A stretch of 64,000 bases of DNA from UBA940 sp045613745 (GCA_045613745.1 JAZLBP010000004.1:6646-70645), one strand, 5' to 3'. Positions 17,777 to 26,691 are shown, counted from the first letter of the stretch. Numbers and translations: made by a program. Notes: a model not told the origin generated them from the letters alone.

Positions 17777-17842
17777 TTTCTTGAATGTTTTATAAAGTTC
17801 TAAATGTTTTTGCTTCTTTAATTGGTGGTCATCGTGGGGGGA

Positions 17843-19573
17843 TTACTCCTCCGAAGCGCACCATCCTTTAACCTCATCAATCGAGGGGGCTTTCAGACCG
17901 AGTTTGTTCTTCTTGTTGAAACCGCAAAGGTCGTTGAAGAACTTGCCGGGAGCCAGCTTTTTGAGCGACTCAACGGTGATGTAACCCATCTTTTGGATTA
18001 CCTCGACCCACTCCTCAGGCACACCGATTTCGATATATTTCTCGGGAGCGTCAATGGTAGGTTTCTTCTCGGGACGCATTGTGGGGAAGAACAGCACGTC
18101 TTGAATCGAGGTTTGACCGGTCATAAACATAGTCAGACGGTCGATACCCATACCCATACCCGAACAGTTGGGCATACCGTACTCCAACGCGCGAACGAAG
18201 TCCATATCGATAAACATAGCCTCGTCGTCGCCACGCTCCGAAAGACGCATTTGCTCTTGGAAACGCTCCAACTGGTCGATGGGGTCGTTCAACTCCGAGT
18301 AGGCGTTGCAAAGCTCCTTACCTGCTACGAACAGCTCGAAACGCTCGGTGAGTTCCTCGTTGTCGCGGTGGCGTTTGCACAAGGGCGACATCTCGATGGG
18401 ATAGTCGCAGATGAAGGTGGGTTGAGTCAGGTCAGCCTCGCAGTAAGTTCCGAAGATTGCGTCGATGAGTTTACCTTTACCCATAGTGTCGTCAATTTCG
18501 ACATTCAGGCGTGCGCAAGCTTCGCGCAGTTGCTCCTCGGTTTGGCCGGTAATATCGTAGCCTGTTTTCTCGCGGATAGCATCAGTCATAGTCAGGCGGC
18601 GGAAGGGAGCCTTGAACGAAACCATCTTGCCGTCAATCTCCACATCGGTAGTGCCGTTAACCTCCAATGCGATTTTCTCCAACATTTGCTCGGTGAACTC
18701 CATCATCCACTTGTAGTCCTTGTAGGCGATATAAATCTCCATACAGGTGAACTCGGGGTTGTGGGTGCGGTCCATACCCTCGTTGCGGAAGTTTTTGCCG
18801 AACTCATACACACCATTGAAACCACCCACGATAAGGCGTTTCAGGTAGAGCTCGGTAGCGATACGCATATAGAAGTCGATGTCCAGCGCGTTGTGGTGGG
18901 TGATGAAGGGGCGAGCCGAAGCACCACCGGGAATGGGTTGCAGAATGGGGGTCTCAACCTCCAAGCAGCCCTTCGAATTGAAGTACTCGCGCATAGTTGC
19001 GATAATCTTGGCGCGTTTTACAAACACGTCGCGCACTTGGGGGTTAACCACCAAGTCAACATAGCGTTGGCGATAGCGCACCTCGGGGTCGGTCAGCGCG
19101 TCGAACATCTTGCCATCCTTCTCCTTAACGATAGGCAGGGGACGGATAGATTTGCTCAACACGGTGAACTTTTTGCAGTGTACGCTCAACTCGCCTGTTT
19201 GTGTGCGGAAAGCAAAACCCTCGACACCTACAAAGTCGCCGATATCCAACAGTTTTTTGAACACGGTGTTGTAGAGAGTGGTGTCGCCCTCGGGACACAC
19301 GTCGTCGCGGCGGATGTACACTTGGATACGACCGCTATGGTCTTGCAGCTCGAAGAACGATGCGCTACCCATAATACGGCGGCTCATAATACGTCCCGCG
19401 ATGCTCACCTCGGCAAATTTCTCGGGATTGGCGTCAAACTCTGCGGCAATCTCGCCAGCGGTAGCTGTAACGTCATATTTCTCGGCAGGATAGGGATTGA
19501 TACCCAACTTGCGCAACTCGGCCAACGAGCCGCGTCGCAACTGCTCCTGTTCGCTCAATTCAATAATGCTCAT
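17843..19573 (-). CDS. lysS: Lysyl-tRNA synthetase (class II)
   Basis: A 576-residue class II synthetase. The N-terminal OB-fold anticodon-binding domain (SIAGRIMSRRIMGSASFFEL, about residues 58-77) precedes the catalytic domain with motif 2 (GKNFRNEGMDRTHNPEFT) and motif 3 (GMGMGIDRLTMFMTG). It charges tRNA-Lys; the tRNA-Lys(UUU) gene is also in this window, about 15 kb away. A C-terminal extension of roughly 70 residues after motif 3 makes it longer than the E. coli enzyme. It is followed by tpiA. Confidence 0.98.
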   Translation of the reverse strand: MSIIELSEQEQLRRGSLAELRKLGINPYPAEKYDVTATAGEIAAEFDANPEKFAEVSIAGRIMSRRIMGSASFFELQDHSGRIQVYIRRDDVCPEGDTTLYNTVFKKLLDIGDFVGVEGFAFRTQTGELSVHCKKFTVLSKSIRPLPIVKEKDGKMFDALTDPEVRYRQRYVDLVVNPQVRDVFVKRAKIIATMREYFNSKGCLEVETPILQPIPGGASARPFITHHNALDIDFYMRIATELYLKRLIVGGFNGVYEFGKNFRNEGMDRTHNPEFTCMEIYIAYKDYKWMMEFTEQMLEKIALEVNGTTDVEIDGKMVSFKAPFRRLTMTDAIREKTGYDITGQTEEQLREACARLNVEIDDTMGKGKLIDAIFGTYCEADLTQPTFICDYPIEMSPLCKRHRDNEELTERFELFVAGKELCNAYSELNDPIDQLERFQEQMRLSERGDDEAMFIDMDFVRALEYGMPNCSGMGMGIDRLTMFMTGQTSIQDVLFFPTMRPEKKPTIDAPEKYIEIGVPEEWVEVIQKMGYITVESLKKLAPGKFFNDLCGFNKKNKLGLKAPSIDEVKGWCASEE

Positions 19574-19641
19574 ACTATATTATATATATTATTTTTTCCA
19601 ATCAGGTTGCAAATATACAAAGTTTCGCCCAAATTGCGCCA

Positions 19642-20736
19642 CTATTTAGGCGCCTTTTTATAAAGATAAACGGCAATAACGGCAAACAGCATATTGGGCA
19701 GCCACACCGAAATCTGCGCGGGCAGCACTCCGCCCTTGGCAAACTCCTCGGCAAACTTGGCCACCATAATGTAGGCAAAGCACAAAACAATACCCACACC
19801 AAGGTTCACACCCGTACCGCCACGTTTCTTCTGGCTCGACAGCGACACGCCCATAAGTGTCAGAATCAGAATCGAGAAGGGATACGAGAAACGCTGCTGG
19901 CGCTCCACCTCAAATAGGTTTATTTGGTCAGAGCCTTTATCTTTCTGTTGGGCAATAAAGTCGTTGAGTTCCGCAATGGGCATTGTCTTAATCAACTCTT
20001 CAACCTTGCCAAGTTCTTGCGAATTGAGGTTGATAAGGGTGTCTAGTTTCTGGCAAAGTTCGTACTCCTCACCCTGCTCGCCATAGCGGCGGATGGTATA
20101 TTTCGGCGCCGACCAGCGCTTGGTATCGGGCACAAAACGCACATCCGAAGCATCCAACACCTCCACAAGCGAAGTACCATCGTAACGCTCTATTGCCAAG
20201 AACTTTGCGCGGTTTGTTTCGCCCGAGAAATTACGGATATAAACATAGACATTATTGTCGATTTGGCGATAGATATTGGGCTCGTAGCGTTGTGCCTCGC
20301 GCTTTTTACGCTGGATGTATTTGCTCTGGAACTCCACCACCTTAGCCGACGAATTGGGGATAACCCACAGACTGAGCGACAGACTCGCGCCCGTGATGAT
20401 GAGCGCCGACAGCAGATAAGGCCACATCAGTCGGCGGAAACTCACACCACTCGACAAGATAGCCACAATCTCGGTTTGGGAGGCCAGCTTCGACGTAAAC
20501 CAAATCACCGTCACGAAGGTAAATAGTCCGCAGAACATATTAATCATCGACGGAGCAAAGTTGGCATAGTAGTCGAGCATAATCGACTTGAACGGCGCTT
20601 TGAGCGTGATGAAGTCATCGACATTCTCGGCATAATCGAAGATGACGATAATCACCACAAACAGCGCAATGATAAACACGAAGGTTCCCAAGAACTTTCG
20701 CATTATGTATCTATCAAGTATCTTTATTAACTTCAC
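19642..20736 (-). CDS. LptF/LptG-family lipopolysaccharide export permease
   Basis: A 364-residue inner-membrane protein with three N-terminal transmembrane helices after KILDRYIMRKFLGTF, a central periplasmic domain of about 160 residues, and three C-terminal helices ending in YLYKKAPK: the LptF/LptG layout. With LptB it drives lipopolysaccharide to LptC, encoded earlier in the window. The start is a GTG at 20736, chosen because KILDRYI is conserved at the N-terminus of the family; the first ATG is 11 codons later. The GTG lies within AT-rich AATTCACAATT repeats. It follows tgt by 70 bp. Whether it is LptF or LptG is not settled. Confidence 0.9.
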   Translation of the reverse strand: MKLIKILDRYIMRKFLGTFVFIIALFVVIIVIFDYAENVDDFITLKAPFKSIMLDYYANFAPSMINMFCGLFTFVTVIWFTSKLASQTEIVAILSSGVSFRRLMWPYLLSALIITGASLSLSLWVIPNSSAKVVEFQSKYIQRKKREAQRYEPNIYRQIDNNVYVYIRNFSGETNRAKFLAIERYDGTSLVEVLDASDVRFVPDTKRWSAPKYTIRRYGEQGEEYELCQKLDTLINLNSQELGKVEELIKTMPIAELNDFIAQQKDKGSDQINLFEVERQQRFSYPFSILILTLMGVSLSSQKKRGGTGVNLGVGIVLCFAYIMVAKFAEEFAKGGVLPAQISVWLPNMLFAVIAVYLYKKAPK

Positions 20737-20806
20737 AATTCACAAATTTCAATTCACAATTAGCACGCCACCGCGACGTTTGAGTGCCATCGGCAGGCAT
20801 TGCTTC

Positions 20807-21937
20807 TTACAGACGGCGACCGATGATGGGAATGATTTCGGATTTCCACTTGGTGTAGTCGCCCGCAAGGATATGCTCGCGCGCTTGTCCCACCAGCCAC
20901 AAGTAGAAGGCGATGTTGTGCAACGACGCAATTTGAGCCGCCAACATCTCGCCCGAAGCCGCCAAATGGCGCAAGTAGGCTTTGGTGTAGGTTGTATCGG
21001 CAAAGCACAAGCCCGCAGGGTCGATGGGCGAAAAGTCGTTCTCCCACTTCTTGTTGCGGATATTGATGATACCCTCGGTGGTAAACAGCATACCGTTGCG
21101 GCCGTTACGCGTGGGCATCACGCAATCGAACATATCGACACCTCGCTCGATAGCCTCCAAGATGTTGATAGGCGTACCCACACCCATAAGGTAACGGGGG
21201 CGGTCGGTGGGCAGCACAGCATTCACCACCTCAATCATCGAGTACATAACCTCGGCAGGTTCACCCACAGCCAGGCCACCGATAGCATAGCCGTCGGCAT
21301 CGAACTGCTGAACAAAACGCGCCGACTCCTCGCGCAGATCGGGATAGGTACAGCCCTGCACAATGGGGAACAGCGATTGGTAGTGTCCGTATTTGGGTGT
21401 GGTTTGGTGGTAGCGATTGAAACATCTCTCCAACCAGCGATTGGTCAGTGCCAGCGACTTTGCGGCGTAAGCCTTCTCGGCAGTTCCGGGAGGACACTCG
21501 TCAAAAGCCATCATAATGTCGGCGCCGATGGTACGCTCTATGTCCATCACCTTTTCGGGAGTGAATAGGTGTTTCGAGCCATCGATATGCGAACGGAAGG
21601 TCACACCCTCCTCGGTAATCTTACGACACTCGGCAAGCGAAAAAACCTGGAAACCACCACTATCGGTCAGCACGGGGCCCTGCCACGACGAGAAGCCGTG
21701 GATACCTCCCGCCTGCTCCATAATCTCCATTCCGGGACGCAGATAGAGGTGATAGGTATTGCCAAGTATGATTTGAGCCTTCGCCTCGGCCAACAGGTCG
21801 CGGTGGAAGATTCCTTTAACGGTTGCGGCCGTACCGACGGGCATAAAAATAGGGGTTTGAATCTCACCGTGATCGGTGGTGATTCTACCCGCACGCGCCT
21901 TACAATCGGAGGCAGTATGTTCCAAAGTAAATTTCAT
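20807..21937 (-). CDS. tgt: Queuine/preQ1 tRNA-guanine transglycosylase
   Basis: A 376-residue TIM-barrel enzyme that exchanges guanine 34 for preQ1 in GUN-anticodon tRNAs. The ATG at 21937 gives the family N-terminus. Catalytic segments are clear: LTDSGGFQVFSL and MAFDECPPG with the active aspartates, plus MPVGTAATVKG and GVDMFDCVMPTRNGR. Odd point: the zinc site, normally CxCxxC plus a His, reads GLCFAD here, so two of three cysteines are replaced (by Gly and Asp) while the His in SLHN remains. The protein is otherwise intact and full length, so it is probably active with a changed structural site. Confidence 0.95.
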   Translation of the reverse strand: MKFTLEHTASDCKARAGRITTDHGEIQTPIFMPVGTAATVKGIFHRDLLAEAKAQIILGNTYHLYLRPGMEIMEQAGGIHGFSSWQGPVLTDSGGFQVFSLAECRKITEEGVTFRSHIDGSKHLFTPEKVMDIERTIGADIMMAFDECPPGTAEKAYAAKSLALTNRWLERCFNRYHQTTPKYGHYQSLFPIVQGCTYPDLREESARFVQQFDADGYAIGGLAVGEPAEVMYSMIEVVNAVLPTDRPRYLMGVGTPINILEAIERGVDMFDCVMPTRNGRNGMLFTTEGIINIRNKKWENDFSPIDPAGLCFADTTYTKAYLRHLAASGEMLAAQIASLHNIAFYLWLVGQAREHILAGDYTKWKSEIIPIIGRRL

Positions 21938-22059
21938 AGTATGCAAAAATATGCATTTTTCACTGGTTATACAATTTTTCAAAGGTTTATTTGCAACAGG
22001 TGGCTGAAACTCCGAAAAAAATCGTATTTTTGTTGTCTTAAATAAGACTTTTTTTTGAA

Positions 22060-23226
22060 GTGGACCCGATAATTCTTTTTTGCAATACCCTGCTAGACGC
22101 CTACGGCGCGTGGGGACTGGCTCTGGTAGCAGTAGTGATACTGACCCTCGGCATACAACTATACTACTACGCCAAACGATACGCCCGACTACCCAAGCAC
22201 CGCACAAGCCAACGCGAGGCCATAGCACCCGCCGCAGCCCCCGTGTCGATTGTGCTTACTATGGGCGAAGACTACCTTTGGTTAGAAAACACTCTACCCC
22301 TGCTGCTCGCGCAGGAGTATCCTTGCTATGAGATTGTGATTGTGTACGTTGGCAACGACGGCGAGTTTGCCGAGATGCTGCAAGACCTGTCAGCAAGCGT
22401 GTCATCCGACAAGTGCCGTATGACCTGCACCCAGATTCGCCAACTGCGTTTCCCCATCACCGCCAAAACCGCACACAACGTCGGTATCAAAGCCGCCGCA
22501 CACGAAAATATTCTGCTCACCACAACCGATATGATTCTGCCCGCCTCGTCGCGCGGGTGGCTCGCCAAGGTGGCTGCGGGATTTTCGCGCGGGAATGTGG
22601 TACTGACCTATTGCGGCGTGGAGGCGCAGGACAAATTCGGCGACCGCATTATCCGCACCTCGCAGATGATGCACGCCACAGCCGAGTTGTCGTCAGCCAT
22701 CGCAGGAGCTCCCTACAAAGCGTCGCGCCAACTCTATGGTTTTACCAAGGAGATGTACTTTGCAAACAAAGGTTTCGGCTTTCTAAATATGGGTGCGCGA
22801 GGCGAGGAAGACCTTTTCATTCAACAAATTGCACGTCACGACAATACCTGCGTGGTAATCAGTCCAAGCACAACCGTTCGTCGCAAAAGATGGGGCGGCA
22901 TTGCGTGGTGGATTCGCACCCTGCGCGAACAAGCCTTCACTCATAAGTTATACCCCTCGGCAGCACTGCGCCATATGATGTGGGAGCCGCTGAGCCGTCT
23001 GCTATTCTTCATCTCGGCAATCGCCGCACTGGTGGTTATGCCCGATGAGATTCGCATTGCCGTAGCGGTGCTGATGGTAGTGCGCTATGCCGTTGTATGG
23101 CACACAATGTATGGCATTTCGCGTCGCTTGGGCGAGAAAGGATTAATGACGTGGTACTTCATCTATGATATGCTGTCGCCCGTAGCTCACTTCGTGGCTG
23201 CACGACCCAAAAACAGCAAAAAATAA
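22060..23226 (+). CDS. Membrane-associated family 2 glycosyltransferase
   Basis: A 388-residue protein with an N-terminal transmembrane helix (about residues 14-34), a GT-A fold catalytic domain (APVSIVLTMGEDYLWLENTLPLLLAQEYP, TTTDMILP at the DxD position, and GARGEEDLFIQQI) and two C-terminal hydrophobic helices. Such enzymes add sugars to lipid-linked or surface glycans. The start is a GTG at 22060; no upstream ATG is in frame. It is transcribed divergently from tgt, and its stop is 10 bp before the sigma-factor gene. The donor and acceptor are unknown. Confidence 0.88.
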   Translation: MDPIILFCNTLLDAYGAWGLALVAVVILTLGIQLYYYAKRYARLPKHRTSQREAIAPAAAPVSIVLTMGEDYLWLENTLPLLLAQEYPCYEIVIVYVGNDGEFAEMLQDLSASVSSDKCRMTCTQIRQLRFPITAKTAHNVGIKAAAHENILLTTTDMILPASSRGWLAKVAAGFSRGNVVLTYCGVEAQDKFGDRIIRTSQMMHATAELSSAIAGAPYKASRQLYGFTKEMYFANKGFGFLNMGARGEEDLFIQQIARHDNTCVVISPSTTVRRKRWGGIAWWIRTLREQAFTHKLYPSAALRHMMWEPLSRLLFFISAIAALVVMPDEIRIAVAVLMVVRYAVVWHTMYGISRRLGEKGLMTWYFIYDMLSPVAHFVAARPKNSKK

Positions 23227-23236
23227 CCCATAAAAA

Positions 23237-23809
23237 ATGGATTTTGAGAGCTACATAGCAGCCGACGACAAGCAGATTGTCGTGTGGGCTTTGGAGGGTG
23301 ACAAAGCCGCCTTCGAGGTATTGGTGGGACGCTATCGCGATGCCATCCACACACTCTATACCAAGCGCTACGGACTGCCCGTCGAGGATGCCGACGACCT
23401 CACACAGGAGACTTTCATCAAAGCATTCCTCAAACTCAAGCTCTTCAATGCAGAGTACTCGTTCGGCCAGTGGATTGTAACCATTGCGCGCAACAACTTC
23501 ATAGACTTTGTACGCAAACGCCGCGACGACACAGCACTCGACTGCGAGGGCGCATTAGCCACAAAAGCAACCTCCTCGCCTACCCCCGAGGAGCGAATCA
23601 TATCATCACAACAGAAGGTGCAAATCGAGCAATACCTGCAACGTATGGACCCCAAATACAGCCGACTCATTGAGTTGCGATTCATCAAGGAGCTCTCCTA
23701 CGAGGAGATTGCCGAGGAGTTGCAAATCCCGCTGGGAACGGTCAAAACCCAAATCCACCGCGCACGAACTCGAATTTGCGAATACATAATAGAAGGAGGA
23801 GTCTTATAA
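23237..23809 (+). CDS. ECF-family RNA polymerase sigma factor
   Basis: A 190-residue sigma-70-family protein. Region 2 (FEVLVGRYRDAIHTL, DADDLTQETFIKAFLKL, SFGQWIVTIARNNFIDFVRK) recognises the -10 equivalent, and region 4 (ELSYEEIAEELQIPLGTVKTQIHRARTRI) the -35 equivalent. It resembles the general RpoE-like sigma of Bacteroidota. No anti-sigma gene is adjacent. Its TAA overlaps the ATG of rsmG by one base, and it begins 10 bp after the glycosyltransferase, so the three genes are probably one transcript. Confidence 0.95.
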   Translation: MDFESYIAADDKQIVVWALEGDKAAFEVLVGRYRDAIHTLYTKRYGLPVEDADDLTQETFIKAFLKLKLFNAEYSFGQWIVTIARNNFIDFVRKRRDDTALDCEGALATKATSSPTPEERIISSQQKVQIEQYLQRMDPKYSRLIELRFIKELSYEEIAEELQIPLGTVKTQIHRARTRICEYIIEGGVL

Positions 23810-24432
23810 TGATAGACGTTATAACCAAATACTTCGATTTGACCGAGCGCCAAATCGAGCAATTCCGCGCGCTGGACGCACTCTACCGCGAGTGGAACGC
23901 ACGCATCAACGTAATCTCGCGCAAGGACATCGACTCGCTGTATATCAACCACATCCTGCACTCGCTGGCCATTGCCAAGGTTTGCACTTTTGCACCCGGA
24001 GCAAGGATTCTCGACATTGGCTGCGGAGGCGGTTTCCCGACTATTCCGCTGGCTATTCTGTTCCCCGAGGCCAAGTTCACCGCAGTGGACTCCATCGGCA
24101 AGAAAATCAAGGTTGTGGAGGCTGTGGCCGAGGGTGTGGGCATCAAGAATGTGCGCGCAATTCACGCACGCGTTGAGAGCCTGCCCGACTCGTTTGACTA
24201 TGTAGTCAGCCGCGCTGTGGCCCAAACTTCGGTACTGATGGATTGGAGTTGGAACAAGATTGCACGCGGCGGCTGCGGAACTCAACCCGCAGGAATGTTG
24301 CTGCTCAAAGGCGGCGACCTCGACGAAGAGCTAACAACAGCAGGACGCAAAAATCAGGTTTTCGACATCCCCGAATGGTTCGAAGAGCCCTTTTTCGAGA
24401 CAAAAAAGGTCGTTTTTATACCGAAAGAATAA
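23809..24432 (+). CDS. rsmG: 16S rRNA (guanine527-N7)-methyltransferase RsmG
   Basis: A 207-residue SAM-dependent methyltransferase. The ATG at 23809 overlaps the preceding stop (TAATG) and gives the family N-terminus with NARINVISRKD. The SAM-binding core is GARILDIGCGGGFPTIPLAI near residue 65, followed by FTAVDSIGKKIKVV and the late motif VVSRAVA. It methylates G527 in the 16S decoding region. Loss of RsmG gives low-level streptomycin resistance in other bacteria. Confidence 0.96.
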   Translation: MIDVITKYFDLTERQIEQFRALDALYREWNARINVISRKDIDSLYINHILHSLAIAKVCTFAPGARILDIGCGGGFPTIPLAILFPEAKFTAVDSIGKKIKVVEAVAEGVGIKNVRAIHARVESLPDSFDYVVSRAVAQTSVLMDWSWNKIARGGCGTQPAGMLLLKGGDLDEELTTAGRKNQVFDIPEWFEEPFFETKKVVFIPKE

Positions 24433-24449
24433 ATTCTTTCCAAAAAGTT

Positions 24450-24479
24450 TTTGCGAAACCCAAAAAAGTTATATCTTTG
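24450..24479 (+). promoter_or_regulatory. Bacteroidota sigma-A promoter of rpmH
   Basis: TTTG at 24450-24453 and TATCTTTG at 24472-24479, separated by 18 bp, match the Bacteroidota -33/-7 consensus. The predicted transcript starts about 35 bases before the rpmH start. Confidence 0.8.
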
Positions 24480-24517
24480 CACTCCGTTTTAAGTGAAATT
24501 ATAAATACTCGTAAGAT

Positions 24518-24685
24518 ATGGCAATGAAAAGAACTTTCCAACCCTCGCGCAAGAAGAGGATTAACAAACACGGTTTCCGTGAGAGAATGTCGACCGCTAA
24601 CGGCCGCAAGGTTTTGGCTGCACGTCGTGCAAAAGGCCGTAAGAAACTGACCGTTTCGGACGAAACTACTATCAAATACCTCTAA
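24518..24685 (+). CDS. rpmH: 50S ribosomal protein L34 (bL34)
   Basis: A 55-residue very basic protein with MKRTFQPSRKKRINKHGF and RKVLAARRAKGRKKL, the classic L34 sequence. The first ATG (24518) adds MA before the usual start MKRTFQPS, so the true start may be the second ATG at 24524. bL34 is part of the large ribosomal subunit. It has its own promoter upstream and a terminator 65 bp after the stop. Unlike in many bacteria, rnpA is not next to it. Confidence 0.97.
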   Translation: MAMKRTFQPSRKKRINKHGFRERMSTANGRKVLAARRAKGRKKLTVSDETTIKYL

Positions 24686-24749
24686 TCGCAATAACTAACG
24701 AGTAAAAGTTAGAGAGGTTTTTGGTTTGAGGCCTTCGGGCATTAAACAA

Positions 24750-24792
24750 AAACATAACTGTCTGCACAATGTGTGGGCAGTTATGTTTTTTT
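24750..24792 (+). terminator. Intrinsic terminator of rpmH
   Basis: Arms ACATAACTG and CAGTTATGT form the hairpin, followed by a run of eight T. Confidence 0.85.
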
Positions 24793-25072
24793 TATGGCCA
24801 TAGGTAAAACCGCAGAAACACCCTCTCAACTCCACCTATCCAGCAACACCTTCGCCCCCAGCACCAGCAAAGCCCGCAAAACAACACAAGAACAGCGATA
24901 CAATCGAAGATCACACAGAAGGCTCCTCAACGCCCGTTATTCGACACTACAACAAGCTGCGCCTGCACTACTCTACCAACATCTGCGGCCGCATTACACA
25001 CAGCCTCTTTCGCGCTTACAATCACATTTACACTCACAGCCTCTCCCCTGCTCTACTACGAACACATTTAAA
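24793..25072. other. 280-bp gap with no gene, G-poor on the plus strand
   Basis: This stretch between two convergent terminators has no convincing coding frame or RNA gene. The plus strand is strikingly rich in C and A and poor in G (many ACACC, CTCC and CAACAAC words). An open frame crosses it on the plus strand but begins inside the rpmH terminator and resembles no family. Confidence 0.6.
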
Positions 25073-25112
25073 ACACAAACACGCAAGCCTATGAGGACTT
25101 GCGTGTTTGTGT
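25073..25112 (-). terminator. Intrinsic terminator of the rpmB-rpmG-DUF4295 operon
   Basis: Exact 15-base arms ACACAAACACGCAAG and its complement around a 10-base loop, running on the minus strand into TTTTAAATG. It starts 37 bp after the DUF4295 stop. Confidence 0.85.
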
Positions 25113-25148
25113 CAGCGTCACGAGAACGCTAAACTAACGATGCGGAGA

Positions 25149-25301
25149 TTACTTCTTCCAGAAATCTTGGATTTGGTCGTTGGGTACAATCTCCTCTTTG
25201 AACGAGTAAGCACCGGTTTTCTCCGATTTAACCATTTTGATACACTTGGTAAAGTTCTTACCCGAACCTGTTTTCAGTGTTGCTACTACTTTCTTTGCCA
25301 T
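25149..25301 (-). CDS. DUF4295 family small ribosome-linked protein (50 aa)
   Basis: A 50-residue basic protein starting MAKKVVATLKTGSGKNFTK and ending DFWKK. This is the DUF4295 family, confined to Bacteroidota and consistently next to the L28 and L33 genes. It sits 12 bp after rpmG and ends the operon before a strong terminator. The context and composition point to a ribosomal protein; it may correspond to bL38, the lineage-specific protein reported in the Flavobacterium johnsoniae ribosome structure, but that identity is from memory and not certain. Confidence 0.92.
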   Translation of the reverse strand: MAKKVVATLKTGSGKNFTKCIKMVKSEKTGAYSFKEEIVPNDQIQDFWKK

Positions 25302-25313
25302 AGTGCGCTAAAA

Positions 25314-25496
25314 TTATTTAATTTCACGGTGGAGGGTTACTCTTTTGAGGTAGGGATTGTATTTTTTACGCTCCAAACGCTCGGGAGTATTTTTTTTGTT
25401 TTTGGTGGTAACGTAACGCGACATTCCGGGAACGCCACTCTCTTTTTGTTCGGTGCACTCCAAAATCACCTGAACGCGAACATCTTTTTTTGCCAT
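25314..25496 (-). CDS. rpmG: 50S ribosomal protein L33 (bL33)
   Basis: A 60-residue protein with VRVQVILECTE and RYVTTKNKKNTPERLERKKYNPYLKR-type sequence diagnostic of bL33. The zinc-binding cysteine pairs of the C+ form are absent; one Cys remains, so this is a C- type. It lies between rpmB (20 bp upstream) and DUF4295. Confidence 0.97.
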   Translation of the reverse strand: MAKKDVRVQVILECTEQKESGVPGMSRYVTTKNKKNTPERLERKKYNPYLKRVTLHREIK

Positions 25497-25516
25497 TTTG
25501 TTAATTGTTTAGATGA

Positions 25517-25750
25517 TTAGTACACTTTACGGGGAGCAACAGCCTCTTTCAGAGCTGCGTCGATACCCTTTTTGTTAATGGTTTTGATACCGGCTGCCGA
25601 AACTTTAACGGTGATCCAGCGGCCCTCGCTTTCCGACCAGAAACGTTTGTTCTTCAAGTTAGGATTGAAGCGACGTTTGGTGCGGCGGTTCGAGTGAGAA
25701 ACATTGTTACCCACTTGAGCGATTTTACCTGTAATTTCGCAAATTCTCAT
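25517..25750 (-). CDS. rpmB: 50S ribosomal protein L28 (bL28)
   Basis: A 77-residue protein with the L28 segments ICEITGKIAQVGNNVSHSN and RRFNPNLKNKRFW. It opens the rpmB-rpmG-DUF4295 operon, as in many Bacteroidota. bL28 sits in the large ribosomal subunit near the exit site. Confidence 0.97.
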   Translation of the reverse strand: MRICEITGKIAQVGNNVSHSNRRTKRRFNPNLKNKRFWSESEGRWITVKVSAAGIKTINKKGIDAALKEAVAPRKVY

Positions 25751-25893
25751 AGTTGTAAATTGGTATAATTTTGTTTATACGGAGCGCAAAGATAACACTT
25801 TTTTCGGAAACACCGCACATTTCGCCAATTTAATTTCAGCAATAGTTTCATATTGCTTCCTGCGCGCACACAACACCACTCATTTACAGCTAC

Positions 25894-26679
25894 TTAAAAC
25901 TCCGCAAGACCCGTAAGTTCCGTGACTGCGCGACGGCCTTCGGAGCCCAATGAGAGCGAAAATTGGTTTACAAACAGATTTATATGACTATCGATGACAT
26001 CGTCGGCAAGTTCGCGGGCGTGCTCCTTGACATACTCACGCGAGGTCATAGGATTGGCAAAAGCGTACTCAATGCTACGTCGCAGCAGTTCCTCGAATGC
26101 CTCGAACACCTCGGCAGACAGGCTACGGTCGGCAACTATCGCGCCAAGCGGCAGGGGAAGCCCCGTGGCTCTCTCCCACTCCACGCCCAAGTCGGCCACC
26201 AACTGCAAGCCACGCGCAGCATAGGTAAAGCGACCTTCGTGAATCAGCACACCTGCGTCAACCGCGCCACACTCCACCGCCTCGGCAATATCCGAGAAGA
26301 GCATAGGCTCCTTGTCGGCAACCTGCGGAAAGAGTTTTCGCATCAGCGCGTTGGCCGTAGTGTGCATACCCGGCACAGCTACGCGCAGTCCCGCCTTATG
26401 GGGATCAACCTCGCCACGCGACACGAGCAGAGGGCCATTGCCACGTCCAAGCGCGCTACCACTATCCAACACACGATAGCGGTCGGTGATAGCAGGCAGT
26501 ACAGCATAACTGATTTTGGAGATGGCAGGGCCACCCTCCAACACTGCGGCATTGAGTTGTTCGATGTCCAAGTAGCGCACCTCAAACTCAAAGGGCGCAA
26601 TATCTATGCGGCGATTCACAATCGCATCGAACATAAAGGTGTCGTTCGGACAGGGAGAAATATTAAGAGTCAATCGCAT
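25894..26679 (-). CDS. mqnD: 1,4-dihydroxy-6-naphthoate synthase MqnD
   Basis: A 261-residue periplasmic-binding-protein-fold enzyme. The N-terminus NISPCPNDTFMFDAIV and the segment LDSGSALGRGNGPLLVS match MqnD, which converts cyclic dehypoxanthine futalosine to 1,4-dihydroxy-6-naphthoate in the futalosine route to menaquinone. It follows mqnB by 12 bp on the same strand; mqnC is about 36 kb away. mqnA and mqnE are not in the window. Confidence 0.92.
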   Translation of the reverse strand: MRLTLNISPCPNDTFMFDAIVNRRIDIAPFEFEVRYLDIEQLNAAVLEGGPAISKISYAVLPAITDRYRVLDSGSALGRGNGPLLVSRGEVDPHKAGLRVAVPGMHTTANALMRKLFPQVADKEPMLFSDIAEAVECGAVDAGVLIHEGRFTYAARGLQLVADLGVEWERATGLPLPLGAIVADRSLSAEVFEAFEELLRRSIEYAFANPMTSREYVKEHARELADDVIDSHINLFVNQFSLSLGSEGRRAVTELTGLAEF

Positions 26680-26691
26680 TTTTAGTCAGTT

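Noticed and set aside
20731..20761. AATTCACAA-type repeats at the lptF/G start and again after guaA (44538-44566)
   Set aside because: Short AT-rich words without dyad symmetry or fixed spacing; too simple to call a repeat family or an operator.
24773..25132. 119-codon plus-strand frame after rpmH
   Set aside because: It begins inside the rpmH terminator, ends in the opposite operon's terminator and has no family resemblance.
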